DNA of 38,632 bases from an uncultured Eubacterium sp. (GCF_934295145.1 NZ_CAKRAS010000029.1:1-38632); one strand, 5' to 3'. Positions 1 to 7,818 are shown, counted from the first letter of the stretch. Numbers and translations are program-made. Notes: generated from the sequence alone by a model not told the origin.

Positions 1-2
1 AA

Positions 3-75
<73 letters not shown>

Positions 76-88
76 AATTGACTTATTT

Positions 89-117
89 ATCTTATCTTAC
101 TTTTTTGCTCCTGTCAA
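89..117 (-). promoter_or_regulatory. Promoter of tRNA-Phe
   Basis: On the minus strand a perfect -35 TTGACA (112-117) is followed after 17 nt by TAAGAT (89-94). The predicted transcription start lies a few bases before the tRNA 5' end at 75. This is a textbook housekeeping sigma promoter, so the tRNA does not depend on read-through from ppk. Confidence 0.8.
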
Positions 118-162
118 GACACAGTTTCCGCATGTCCCTGAAAAACCATACATGATAAAACA

Positions 163-196
163 GATTCCTACAGCCACCATATGTGCCATAGGAATC
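163..196 (-). terminator. Possible terminator of ppk
   Basis: An 8-bp perfect stem (163-170 with 189-196) lies about 20 nt after the ppk stop codon. On the minus strand it is followed by the short T-rich stretch TGTTTTATC. The loop is long at 18 nt and the T-tract is poor, so this is only a moderate candidate. Confidence 0.4.
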
Positions 197-217
197 CATT
201 TACCTTGCTATCCCGTT

Positions 218-2476
218 TTAACGATTTTCCATCGTCTCAAAATATTTCTGTGCATTCACCGGCTCGCCGTTCTGTACCGCATGAACATACTGTCCATCTG
301 CCATCTGCACTCTTGCCTTGACATTATCAGACATGATAACATTGAAAATGTGAAGCACACGCTTTTTGATATCCTCATCGTAAATCGGAGTTGCTACTTC
401 CACACGACGTGTGGTATTTCTCGTCATAAAGTCTGCAGAAGCAATATATACTTCATCGTTACCGAAAATGTAGATTCTGGAGTGTTCCAGATAACGTCCT
501 ACGATACTGCGCACCGTAATATGATCCGTTGCCCCCGGAACTCCGGCAATCAGGCAGCAGCTTCCACGCACAATCAGTTCAATGTCCACGCCAGCCTGAG
601 ATGCTTCCATCAGTTTTTCAATAATGCGTTTATCTGTCAGAGAATTCATCTTTGCACCGATATAACCCGGTTCGCCACGTTTTGCCAGTGCAATCTGTTC
701 ATCCATTTTGTCCAGGATTTTATTTCGCAGGCATTTTGGTGCTACCATCAGATATTTTGTCTCTTTCATAACCTGACCAAGGCACAGCTTCTGAAATACT
801 TCATTTGCTTCCTCACCAATGCCCTGATGTGCTGTCATCAATGAAAAATCTGTATACAGTTTCGCAGTCTTCTCATTATAATTTCCGGTTCCGATCTGCG
901 TGATATAGGAAATATGATCCTCTGTCTTTTTCGTGATCAGGCACAGTTTAGAATGTACCTTCAATCTATCCAGACCATATAAAATACGGCATCCGGCATC
1001 CTCTAGTCTTCTGGACCACTCAATGTTATTTTCCTCGTCAAAACGGGCGCGCAGTTCCACCAGTGCCACAACTTCTTTTCCATTTTCCGCCGCATTGATC
1101 AGTGCCTCTACTACCTTACTGTCATTGGCCACGCGATACAGCGTCATTTTAATAGAAACAACCTCCGGATCTTCCGCTGCCTCATTCAGCATACGAAGGA
1201 ACGGCTGCATGCTGTCGTATGGAAAAAACAGAAAACGGTCTTTTTTCTCCACCTGCTTCAAAATGCTCTCAGACATGTTGATGTCTGACGGAATCTGCGG
1301 TACGTATTTATCATAAAACAGTTCTTTCTTATTTCTCAGCAAATCCCGAATCCGTGAAAAAAAGGAAAGATCCAACGGGGCCTCTGAGTGGAAGATATGT
1401 TTTTTCTTCAAATCCAGGTAACCACACAGCGTATCAAGTACAGACTCATCCATCAGTCGTGTGTATTCCAGCTTGATCGGACACAGTTTTCTTCTGCGGC
1501 TGACAAGCTGCTCCATCACCTGACGGAAATCTGTATCGTCATCATACATTTCCTCATCCGGATCAATATCCGCATTTCGAATAATACGGATCAGTGATTT
1601 ACTCTTGATCTTATAACGGTCAAAAATCAATGGTATATAATGAAGAATCAGTTCTTCACGCAACATAAAACGATTTTCATGTCCCGGAATGCGCACAAGA
1701 CGCGGAATAACATCCAGATTGCATGGTACAATTCCGAGTTTATCTCTGTTTTTCTTCTCCAATACAACTACCGCATAAATGTCTTTACTCTTCAGGAACG
1801 GGAACGGCTGCTTCTTACCGATAATCTGTGGTGACAACAGCGGACGTACCTCATGTTCAAAATAAGCATCCAGAAATTCCACATCCTGTTTTTCCAACTC
1901 AGAATAACTGCAGATTTCTACGCCATAAGATTCCAGGCCTTCTTTCAGGTCTGCATATGCCGCATCTTTTCTCTGGGTCAGCAATTTTACCTGATCAAAA
2001 ATTGCAAACAGCTGTTCCTGGCAGGTCATATTTGTCTTATTATCTCGGATATCTTTGGATACAAGCATCTGATCATAGAGTGATCCGACACGTACCATAA
2101 AAAACTCATCCAGATTGCTTTGGAAAATAGATGCAAAAGACAAACGCTCACAAAATGGATTGGATAAATCTTCTGCTTCTTCCAGTACCCTCGTATTAAA
2201 TTTCAGCCACGAAAGTTCCCGATTATCATAACATGAATGTACCATATGCTCCCCACTCCTTATAGTATTTGCTGTAGCTGGCTGCACTTGTGTATTCTGT
2301 ATTTCCATTTCTGATACCTCTTTCGTATTTTTTTCCACAGGTATCTTCTGAATCATTTTTTCAGGCTTCGGCTGCGTTCTTTTTTCACATCCGCCCTTCT
2401 GTGTAGTGCTCATTTTCTGCTGATTTACGGAGTTTCTTTCAAATAATCCCCGTATGAAATTTGAAATTCTACTCAT
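218..2476 (-). CDS. ppk1: Polyphosphate kinase 1
   Basis: Makes long-chain polyphosphate from ATP, reversibly, through a phosphohistidine. The family core begins at VHSCYDNRELSWLKFNTRVL and includes the N-terminal ESNLDEFF-like region (here QSNLDEFFMVRVGSL). The phospholipase-D-like C-terminal halves carry the catalytic VHSKLCLI and the GTGNYNE..LYTD motif, then a second His in LEHSRIYIF. From this start the protein is 752 aa, about 50 longer than usual PPK1. The extra N-terminus of about 77 residues is hydrophilic and Lys/Gln/Thr-rich. A second start at 2245 (MVHS) has a good AAGGAG 10 nt upstream and gives a normal-length enzyme. A third, at the MEIQN methionine, has AGAGG. I list the longest frame because its promoter lies just upstream. 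Family assignment is secure; the start is not. Confidence 0.93.
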   Translation of the reverse strand: MSRISNFIRGLFERNSVNQQKMSTTQKGGCEKRTQPKPEKMIQKIPVEKNTKEVSEMEIQNTQVQPATANTIRSGEHMVHSCYDNRELSWLKFNTRVLEEAEDLSNPFCERLSFASIFQSNLDEFFMVRVGSLYDQMLVSKDIRDNKTNMTCQEQLFAIFDQVKLLTQRKDAAYADLKEGLESYGVEICSYSELEKQDVEFLDAYFEHEVRPLLSPQIIGKKQPFPFLKSKDIYAVVVLEKKNRDKLGIVPCNLDVIPRLVRIPGHENRFMLREELILHYIPLIFDRYKIKSKSLIRIIRNADIDPDEEMYDDDTDFRQVMEQLVSRRRKLCPIKLEYTRLMDESVLDTLCGYLDLKKKHIFHSEAPLDLSFFSRIRDLLRNKKELFYDKYVPQIPSDINMSESILKQVEKKDRFLFFPYDSMQPFLRMLNEAAEDPEVVSIKMTLYRVANDSKVVEALINAAENGKEVVALVELRARFDEENNIEWSRRLEDAGCRILYGLDRLKVHSKLCLITKKTEDHISYITQIGTGNYNEKTAKLYTDFSLMTAHQGIGEEANEVFQKLCLGQVMKETKYLMVAPKCLRNKILDKMDEQIALAKRGEPGYIGAKMNSLTDKRIIEKLMEASQAGVDIELIVRGSCCLIAGVPGATDHITVRSIVGRYLEHSRIYIFGNDEVYIASADFMTRNTTRRVEVATPIYDEDIKKRVLHIFNVIMSDNVKARVQMADGQYVHAVQNGEPVNAQKYFETMENR

Positions 2477-2572
2477 TTTTTTATCTTATCCTCTTGTACT
2501 TCCACTCATGTTCTGCAAAATCCCTGCGTACTTTCTATGTTATTGCATTTTCATTTCAACCGCTATCAGCAT

Positions 2573-2602
2573 TTTATAAATTTTGTGTAAATTCAATGTA
2601 AA
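2573..2602 (-). promoter_or_regulatory. Probable ppk promoter
   Basis: On the minus strand TTTACA (2597-2602), an 18-nt spacer and TATAAA (2573-2578) lie between the MOSC gene and ppk. If used, the 5' leader is about 90 nt for the long ppk start and about 320 nt for the short one. Based on consensus match only. Confidence 0.5.
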
Positions 2603-2627
2603 GTCGCTTGTTGTTTCCTATTCTACC

Positions 2628-3059
2628 CTACTCTACCAAAACTAATTCATCTCCGACCTTGATGGTTCCTCCTTCCAGTACTTTTGCAAACACACCTTCC
2701 CGCGGCATAATACAGTCGCCGACTACTTTGTAGATTTCACAATGACTATGACATTCTTTTCCGATCTGTGTCATCTCCAGCAGTACGTCATTGCAGCGAA
2801 ACCTTGTTCCAACCGGAAGATTCCGAAAATCGTAACCATCCACGATCAGGTTTTCCCCAAATGCGCCAAATGCCACATCTACGCCTCTGGCACGAAATGC
2901 TTCTATTTTTTCCAGAGAAAGCAGGCTCACCTGACGGTGCCAGTGACCGGCATGCGCATCGTTCTCAATGCCCCAGTCTGCAATTAATGTTGCCTCATTC
3001 ACCTCATGCTTCTGCGTTCCTCTTTTCTCGCTGATACAAATTCCTTTAATGATTCCCAT
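2628..3059 (-). CDS. MOSC domain protein
   Basis: A 143-aa protein made almost entirely of one MOSC (MoCo sulfurase C-terminal) domain, the beta-barrel fold found in molybdenum-cofactor and sulfur-carrying proteins. Visible family marks are the opening strand GIIKGICISEKRGT, the centre GAFGENLIVDG, and the Cys-containing stretch GKECHSHCEIYKVVGDCIMPREGVF, whose cysteines are the expected sulfur/metal contact residues. Small stand-alone MOSC proteins of this size are common in gut clostridia and their substrate is not established. Start ATG 3059 matches the usual family N-terminus; GTG at 3065 also follows the AGGAG. No molybdenum-cofactor genes are adjacent, so a link to molybdenum here is not shown. 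Confidence 0.85.
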   Translation of the reverse strand: MGIIKGICISEKRGTQKHEVNEATLIADWGIENDAHAGHWHRQVSLLSLEKIEAFRARGVDVAFGAFGENLIVDGYDFRNLPVGTRFRCNDVLLEMTQIGKECHSHCEIYKVVGDCIMPREGVFAKVLEGGTIKVGDELVLVE

Positions 3060-3111
3060 ATTCACGATTACTCCTATCCCTATAATATCTTTATTCTATC
3101 ATCTTTCTGCA

Positions 3112-3145
3112 CAAAAAAAAAGGACTTCCTCAAGAAGTCCTTTTA
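3112..3145 (-). terminator. Terminator after tRNA-Tyr
   Basis: An 8-bp perfect stem AGGACTTC/GAAGTCCT with a 5-nt loop (3121-3141) is followed on the minus strand by at least eight T residues (A-run at 3113-3120 on the plus strand). It is a strong intrinsic terminator placed after tRNA-Tyr and the tRNA 3' fragment, and it separates them from the MOSC gene. Confidence 0.85.
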
Positions 3146-3148
3146 AAG

Positions 3149-3173
3149 TAATGGGCGGAGAAGGATTCGAACC
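3149..3173 (-). repeat. Stray copy of the tRNA-Tyr 3' end
   Basis: These 25 bases repeat exactly the 3' acceptor strand, T-arm and flanking TAA of the tRNA-Tyr gene (3231-3255). The sequence on the other side is unrelated and no cloverleaf can be drawn. The offset between copies is 82 bp, exactly one tRNA length, which fits either a decayed tandem tRNA copy or an old integration/recombination scar. The fragment lies inside the tRNA-Tyr transcription unit, before its terminator. Confidence 0.85.
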
Positions 3174-3233
3174 GTTTTGGTTTCTCACGGATGATTTCTT
3201 CTGCTCATTTCGATTCTTTTTTAATATATATAA

Positions 3234-3315
3234 TGGGCGGAGAAGGATTCGAACCTTCGAAGGCATCGCCAGCAGATTTACAGTCTGTCCCCTTTGGCCA
3301 CTCGGGAATCCACCC
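3234..3315 (-). tRNA. tRNA-Tyr (GTA)
   Basis: On the minus strand an 82-nt class II tRNA folds with acceptor GGGTGGA pairing TCCGCCC (one G-T pair). The anticodon loop CTGTAAA gives anticodon GTA, tyrosine. A long variable arm follows, then the T-arm GGTTCGAATCC. Discriminator A, CCA not encoded. Its promoter overlaps the end of nagB. Confidence 0.95.
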
Positions 3316-3353
3316 ATTTGCGAAACAAGCTTTAAATGCTTATTCCGCTGTCT

Positions 3354-3382
3354 ACTATATCACGTTATTCACGCTCATGCAA
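3354..3382 (-). promoter_or_regulatory. Promoter of tRNA-Tyr
   Basis: On the minus strand TTGCAT (3377-3382) is followed after 17 nt by TATAGT (3354-3359). The -35 box overlaps the last codons of nagB. The predicted RNA start is about 30 nt before the mature tRNA 5' end. Confidence 0.6.
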
Positions 3383-4106
3383 GTACTTTTTTTAATGCGT
3401 CTTCATCTGCAACCAGAGTGAAATTCGGATGCAGCTGCAGGATGGATGCAGGTACTTCCGGAGTTACCGGTCCAAAAAATGCCTTTTGAACAGCATCAGC
3501 TTTATCCTCACCAGATGCTACCAGAACAACTTTTTTTGCCTGAATGATATCACAGATTCCCATGGTCAGTGCCTGCCGTGGTACATCATCAATACTGTCA
3601 AAGAAACGTTTATTAGCCTCGATGGTAGATTCTGCCAGACTGACACAGTGTGTTCCTTTTGTAAATACATGATCCGGCTCATTAAATCCGATATGTCCAT
3701 TACGTCCGATACCAAGAAGCTGCAGATCAATTCCTCCTAAAGATGCAATTTTTTTATCATAGCGCTCACATTCAGCTGCAATGTCCGTATTTTTTCCATT
3801 TGGAATAAAAGTATGATCTTCACGAATATTGATGGAATCAAAGAAATTATGGTGCATGAAATAAACATAGCTCTGATCACTGGTAATGTCCAATCCCACA
3901 TATTCATCCAGATTAACAGAATAACACTCGGAAAAATCCACATCCCCTTTATTGTACCATTCGATCAACTGACGGTAAATACCAAGCGGACTACTTCCTG
4001 TTGCGAGCCCAAGTACACAATCCGGTTTCATGATCACCTGCGCAGAAATAATATTTGCTGCCTTTCTGCTCATCTGATCATAATCTTTTGATCTGATAAT
4101 TTTCAT
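3375..4106 (-). CDS. nagB: Glucosamine-6-phosphate deaminase
   Basis: Converts glucosamine-6-phosphate to fructose-6-phosphate and ammonia, the step that feeds amino sugars into glycolysis. The 243-aa product has the family signatures: LGLATGSSPLGIY (phosphate-binding loop), the SVNLDEYVGL aspartate and GIGRNGHIGFNEP with the catalytic histidine. I chose ATG 4106 because AGGAGGG sits correctly before it; the in-frame ATG at 4124 lies inside that ribosome site. nagA is directly upstream on the same strand with a 98-nt gap. That gap holds its own promoter-like boxes and a dyad, so nagB may be transcribed both with nagA and alone. Confidence 0.95.
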   Translation of the reverse strand: MKIIRSKDYDQMSRKAANIISAQVIMKPDCVLGLATGSSPLGIYRQLIEWYNKGDVDFSECYSVNLDEYVGLDITSDQSYVYFMHHNFFDSINIREDHTFIPNGKNTDIAAECERYDKKIASLGGIDLQLLGIGRNGHIGFNEPDHVFTKGTHCVSLAESTIEANKRFFDSIDDVPRQALTMGICDIIQAKKVVLVASGEDKADAVQKAFFGPVTPEVPASILQLHPNFTLVADEDALKKVLA

Positions 4107-4137
4107 TGTAAAAACCCTCCTCATTTTGCCTGTTTAT

Positions 4138-4177
4138 TTTATATAATATATGACATGGGTGTCAAAACACACATGTC
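4138..4177 (-). promoter_or_regulatory. nagB promoter with overlapping dyad
   Basis: On the minus strand TTGACA (4160-4165), a 16-nt spacer and TATAAA (4138-4143) form a good promoter in the nagA-nagB gap. An 11-bp inverted repeat with one mismatch (4152-4162 with 4167-4177) covers the -35 box. Its position suits a repressor operator for amino-sugar induction. It does not look like the dre site known for B. subtilis NagR, and no regulator gene is adjacent. Confidence 0.55.
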
Positions 4178-4204
4178 TTTATTACATTGATTGTTTTATG
4201 CTTT

Positions 4205-5338
4205 TTAGTTCCAGCTATTTCCACCGATGATCACAGTTTCCAGTTCTAAATCCTGATTCAAAATCAGCAAATCTGCTCTGGCACCTTCCCGGATGCATCC
4301 AATTTCTGATTCCAATCCAATGGCCTCTGCCGGAGTCAGAGTTGCCCCCCGTATCGCCTGCTCCAAAGGAACTCCGAATCGAACTACATTTTGCACGGCA
4401 TCCATCAAATGGATAGAGGAACCAGCCAGCGTTCCATCTGCCAGCGTTGCTTTTCCAGCTTTCATCCACACTGGCTGACCGCCCAGGGAGTACTCTCCCT
4501 CCGGCATTCCCGCACAACGCATAGAATCGGAAATCAAATTCAATTTATTACCAAATAATGCAGCTGTCATGCGAATCACAGATGGATCAATATGAAAACC
4601 ATCACAGATCAGTTCCACCGTAGCTCCCGCATCAAAAGCTGCTCCGATAATCCCCGGATTACGATGATGCAGACCGTTCATTCCATTAAACATATGTGTA
4701 ACATGTGTCGCACCTGCTTCAAATGCAGCCTTTGCCTGCTCGTAATCTGCCACAGAATGTCCCAGCGAAACGGTACATATTTTACTTGCCTCCCGGATAA
4801 ATGTATCATTTTTATCTTCCTCCGGTGCAACCGTAATCATACGAACCTGTCCACCACAGGCCTCGTTTAATTTTTTCAGTTCCTCTATATCTGGTTTCTG
4901 CAAATAAGCTGCATTCTGTGCGCCTCTCTTTTCATAAGAAACAAATGGACCTTCCAGATGCACCCCCGCGCAATTTGCACCATCTGAAGTAAAATCCCGG
5001 ATCGCATGCATTGCTTTCAACAGCTGCTCTTCCGAGAGTGTCATGGTCGTCGGGCACCAGCTTGTTACCCCCTTCTGCGCATAGTAACGTGACATTTTCC
5101 GCAATCCATCCACATCTGCGTCACTTGCATCTGCATTGACTGCCCCATGAGAATGGATATCCACCAATCCCGGAATAACATACTTTCCTGTAGCATCCAC
5201 CATCACCTCATCTGCAGGCAGATCCATACTCGTCTCCTCATCTGCTGCTTTCACTGTAAGGATTCGTTCGTTGCAGTTCAGATTTTTCTTTTCAAATCTT
5301 CCTTCCGGCAAAAATACCATTCCGTTTTTTATATACAT
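4205..5338 (-). CDS. nagA: N-acetylglucosamine-6-phosphate deacetylase
   Basis: Removes acetate from GlcNAc-6-phosphate; its product is the NagB substrate. The 377-aa amidohydrolase shows the family order: VIPGLVDIHSHGAVNADASD (metal-binding His pair region), HLEGPFVS, SLGHSVADYEQA, THVTHMFNGMNGLHHRNPG, and a late SDSM motif with the catalytic Asp. ATG 5338 is preceded by AAAGGAG with 7-8 nt spacing and gives the normal family length. A longer open frame to 5416 adds a lysine-rich stretch with no ribosome site. It begins the nagA-nagB unit and faces the divergently transcribed sugar nucleotidyltransferase/kinase pair, all consistent with mucin or peptidoglycan amino-sugar use. Confidence 0.95.
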   Translation of the reverse strand: MYIKNGMVFLPEGRFEKKNLNCNERILTVKAADEETSMDLPADEVMVDATGKYVIPGLVDIHSHGAVNADASDADVDGLRKMSRYYAQKGVTSWCPTTMTLSEEQLLKAMHAIRDFTSDGANCAGVHLEGPFVSYEKRGAQNAAYLQKPDIEELKKLNEACGGQVRMITVAPEEDKNDTFIREASKICTVSLGHSVADYEQAKAAFEAGATHVTHMFNGMNGLHHRNPGIIGAAFDAGATVELICDGFHIDPSVIRMTAALFGNKLNLISDSMRCAGMPEGEYSLGGQPVWMKAGKATLADGTLAGSSIHLMDAVQNVVRFGVPLEQAIRGATLTPAEAIGLESEIGCIREGARADLLILNQDLELETVIIGGNSWN

Positions 5339-5484
5339 CGTTCCATCTCCTTTGCATACCGCTATCTTGCCTCTTTTTTTCACAAAATGCAAGCTCTTTT
5401 TTTTATAAATTTCCACTTTTTAACAGCTCCTTTTTTTACTTCCATATTTGACACGTTTTCACAATATTTCTTCTGTTTTTATCG

Positions 5485-5513
5485 TTGTTTTTCCTGTCAG
5501 AAAAACGTATAAT
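5485..5513 (+). promoter_or_regulatory. Promoter of the nucleotidyltransferase-kinase pair
   Basis: TTGTTT (5485-5490), a 17-nt spacer and a perfect TATAAT (5508-5513). The predicted start near 5520 gives a 5' leader of about 160 nt that contains the structured element at 5548-5615. Confidence 0.7.
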
Positions 5514-5547
5514 GAAAGTAATCGACAATTAAGTAATATACTTTTTT

Positions 5548-5615
5548 AATGATGCCAGGGGCAAAAGCCTGAAACCACGATGTGCTTGCACAGGAGTGGT
5601 TTTATGGCTTAATGA
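5548..5615 (+). ncRNA. Structured leader element, copy 1
   Basis: This is a 68-nt leader that recurs almost unchanged at 6611-6679. Predicted fold: a small hairpin TGCC(5553-5556)/GGCA(5560-5563), then a long stepped hairpin. In the latter AAGCC (5565-5569) pairs GGCTT (5606-5610), AAACCAC (5572-5578) pairs GTGGTTT (5596-5602), and GTGC (5582-5585) pairs GCAC (5588-5591). An AGGAG (5592-5596) followed by ATG GCT TAA (5604-5612) makes a two-codon mini-ORF inside the structure. TGGC (5605-5608) could instead pair with GCCA (5554-5557), an alternative that excludes the AAGCC pairing. I do not recognise it as a named riboswitch class. Confidence 0.6.
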
Positions 5616-5629
5616 CCCGCCCCGATATG

Positions 5630-5659
5630 CGCAATCCGTTTATGCTACTTACTACTCAT
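5630..5659 (+). repeat. Degenerate copy of the 47-bp intergenic repeat (copy C)
   Basis: CGCAATCCG..TGCTACTT..CT matches the central part of the repeats at 24586-24632 (same strand) and 29054-29100 (opposite strand), with 3 differences over 24 bases before similarity fades. It lies between the leader element and the ribosome site of the nucleotidyltransferase gene. The hairpin-forming outer arm is not preserved here. Confidence 0.6.
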
Positions 5660-5681
5660 TATATATGGAGGACATTGCTAT

Positions 5682-6602
5682 ATGAAAAAACCAGTATTAG
5701 TTGTCATGGCAGCCGGTATGGGCAGCCGTTACGGTGGATTAAAACAGATGGATCCAGTTGGTGGACACGGTGAAGTAATCATGGATTACTCTCTTTTTGA
5801 TGCACGCCGCGCCGGATTCGAGAAAGTAATTTTTATTATCAAACATTCCATCGAAAAAGAATTCAAAGAAGTTATCGGAGATCGTGTATCCAAATACATG
5901 GACGTAGCTTATGCATTCCAGGATCTGGATGATCTGCCAGAAGGTTATTTTGTTCCGGAAGGACGTGAAAAGCCATGGGGAACGTGCCATGCAATTCTTG
6001 CAGCACGTCATCTCATTGATGCACCGTTTGCCGTTATCAATGCCGACGATTATTATGGCACAACCTGCTTTAAAATCATTTATGATTACCTTTCCACTCA
6101 CAGTGATGATGATAAATATCGTTACTGTATGGTCGGTTATCAATTAAAAAATACCGTTACAGAAAACGGTTCTGTCGCCCGCGGTGTCTGCACTGCTGAT
6201 GCTGACTCTAACCTGATCCGCGTTGTGGAGCACACTCAGATTGAGCAGTATGAAAACGGCATCCACTTCACGGAGGATAAGGGTGAGACCTGGCATGATA
6301 TTGATGGAAATACCATTGTATCCATGAATCTCTGGGGATTCAGTGAAAGCTTTATAAAAGAAGCTGAAGCACGCTTCCCTGCTTTTCTGGATGATGCCAT
6401 GAAATCCAATCCGCTGAAAGGTGAATATTTTCTTCCATCCGTTGTAAGCCAGCTTCTGGATGAAGAAAAAGCTACAGTAAAAGTACTGCAGAGTCCGGAC
6501 AAATGGTATGGTGTTACTTACCGTGAGGATAAACCAGGTATTGTAAAAGCACTTGCTGATATGGCAGATGCCGGTTTATATCCGTCACCATTATGGCAAT
6601 AA
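5682..6602 (+). CDS. Sugar-1-phosphate nucleotidyltransferase-like protein
   Basis: A 306-aa nucleotidyltransferase (GT-A fold). The N-terminal VMAAGMGSRYGGLKQMDPV is the nucleotide-binding signature. AVINADDYYG carries the metal-binding acidic residues, and GVARGVC- and GEYFLP-type segments follow the family pattern. It most likely activates a hexosamine-1-phosphate with UTP. The next gene encodes an anomeric N-acetylhexosamine kinase that would make such a substrate, and nagA/nagB lie on the other side. The strong GGAGG before ATG 5682 fixes the start. The exact sugar (GlcNAc, GalNAc or glucose) cannot be read from the sequence. It is led by the promoter at 5485-5513 and the structured leader. 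Confidence 0.85.
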   Translation: MKKPVLVVMAAGMGSRYGGLKQMDPVGGHGEVIMDYSLFDARRAGFEKVIFIIKHSIEKEFKEVIGDRVSKYMDVAYAFQDLDDLPEGYFVPEGREKPWGTCHAILAARHLIDAPFAVINADDYYGTTCFKIIYDYLSTHSDDDKYRYCMVGYQLKNTVTENGSVARGVCTADADSNLIRVVEHTQIEQYENGIHFTEDKGETWHDIDGNTIVSMNLWGFSESFIKEAEARFPAFLDDAMKSNPLKGEYFLPSVVSQLLDEEKATVKVLQSPDKWYGVTYREDKPGIVKALADMADAGLYPSPLWQ

Positions 6603-6610
6603 AAAAATCT

Positions 6611-6679
6611 AATGATGCCAGGGGGCAAAAGCCTAAAACCACGATGTGCTTGCACAGGAGTGGTTTTATGGCTTCATGA
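6611..6679 (+). ncRNA. Structured leader element, copy 2
   Basis: Second copy of the element at 5548-5615, with three differences over 69 positions: one extra G in the loop of the first hairpin, one G/A change in the internal loop, and one A/C change just after GGCTT. All predicted stems are unchanged. It sits in the 106-nt gap between the nucleotidyltransferase and the kinase, ending 29 nt before the kinase start. Here the mini-ORF is ATG GCT TCA TGA. Confidence 0.6.
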
Positions 6680-6708
6680 TCTATATTGATAAAAAGGAGA
6701 AGATATCT

Positions 6709-7818
6709 ATGACACAGTTTTCACCTGATGCATTTAATGAAGTCCTCGCCGCCTTCGACTGGGGAGAAGGCACACTGACTACTAATGCCTATGGGGAAGG
6801 ACATATTAACAACACAAATCTTGTAACCGTTTCTTCCGAATCGGAAACCAAACATTTTATCCTGCAACGGATCAACACAGATATTTTTACCAATCCCAAA
6901 GCACTGATGGAAAATATCTGCAACGTTACTTCTTATTTGAAAAATGTCATTGAAAAATGTGGTGGCGACACTGAACGTGAAACTATGACAGTGGTTTACA
7001 CCAAAAACGGACTTCCTTATTATACTGATTCTGAACAAGGCGTATGGCGTGTATACACTTTTGTTGAGCATACCATCTGCCTGCAACAGTGCAGAGATGC
7101 TAACGATTTTTATACCTCTGCAAAAGCCTTCGGACAGTTCCAGAAAAATCTGTCCGACTATGATGCTTCTACCTTGCATGAAACCATTCCGAATTTTCAT
7201 AATACCCCGGATCGTTTCCGCAAATTCAAAGAAGCTCTCGCTGCTGATGTTATGCATCGTGCAGCAGAAGTTGCTGAAGAAATTGCCTTTATCGAAGCTC
7301 ATGAAGCAGACTGCTCTCATATGACAGACCTTCTGGCTGCCGGAAAAATACCGTTACGTGTAACACATAATGACACAAAATTAAACAACATCCTACTGGA
7401 TGACAAAACCGGTAAAGCACTATGTATCATTGATCTCGATACCGTAATGCCTGGACTTGCAGCCAATGATTTTGGTGATTCCATTCGTTTTGGTGCAAAT
7501 CACAATGCCGAGGATGAGCCGGATCTGTCAAAGGTTAATTTTTCACTGGAATTATTTGAAGCATATACAAAAGGATTTCTGGAAATTGCCGGAGATGCGC
7601 TGACTCCATTGGAAGTTGAGACATTGCCATGGGGTGCAAAGCTTATGACATTAGAGTGTGGCATTCGATTCCTGACAGATTATCTGGAAGGAGATCATTA
7701 TTTTGCCGTTCATCGACCTGGACAGAATCTTGACCGTGCACGAACACAGTTCAAACTTGTGCGCGATATGGAAGCATGCTGGGATGAAATGAATGCTATT
7801 GTATCTAAATACCGTTAA
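6709..7818 (+). CDS. nahK: N-acetylhexosamine 1-kinase-like phosphotransferase
   Basis: A 369-aa aminoglycoside-phosphotransferase-fold kinase resembling NahK of the lacto-N-biose/galacto-N-biose pathway, which phosphorylates GlcNAc or GalNAc at C1. The catalytic loop VTHNDTKLNNILLD (HxD followed by N) and the metal-binding IDLDTV motif are both present, then GLAANDFGDSIRFGAN as in NahK relatives. The N-terminus GEGHINNTNLV is the nucleotide-binding region. AAGGAG before ATG 6709 sets the start. A GTG at 6646 inside the leader is in frame but would add a peptide encoded by the leader element, so I reject it. The 1-phosphate product fits as substrate for the nucleotidyltransferase upstream. 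Confidence 0.85.
   Translation: MTQFSPDAFNEVLAAFDWGEGTLTTNAYGEGHINNTNLVTVSSESETKHFILQRINTDIFTNPKALMENICNVTSYLKNVIEKCGGDTERETMTVVYTKNGLPYYTDSEQGVWRVYTFVEHTICLQQCRDANDFYTSAKAFGQFQKNLSDYDASTLHETIPNFHNTPDRFRKFKEALAADVMHRAAEVAEEIAFIEAHEADCSHMTDLLAAGKIPLRVTHNDTKLNNILLDDKTGKALCIIDLDTVMPGLAANDFGDSIRFGANHNAEDEPDLSKVNFSLELFEAYTKGFLEIAGDALTPLEVETLPWGAKLMTLECGIRFLTDYLEGDHYFAVHRPGQNLDRARTQFKLVRDMEACWDEMNAIVSKYR

Noticed and set aside
152..844. A 230-codon open frame on the plus strand opposite ppk
   Set aside because: It mirrors a strongly recognisable minus-strand gene, has a Cys/His/Ile-rich composition with no domain and no ribosome site; a shadow frame.
5582..5773. GTG-initiated frame MLAQEWFYG.. in the leader element, also at 6646 in frame with nahK
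   Set aside because: The shared peptide follows from the near-identical DNA. The GTG lies in a predicted stem without a ribosome site, and both downstream genes have better ATG starts. The first copy is not in frame with its gene.
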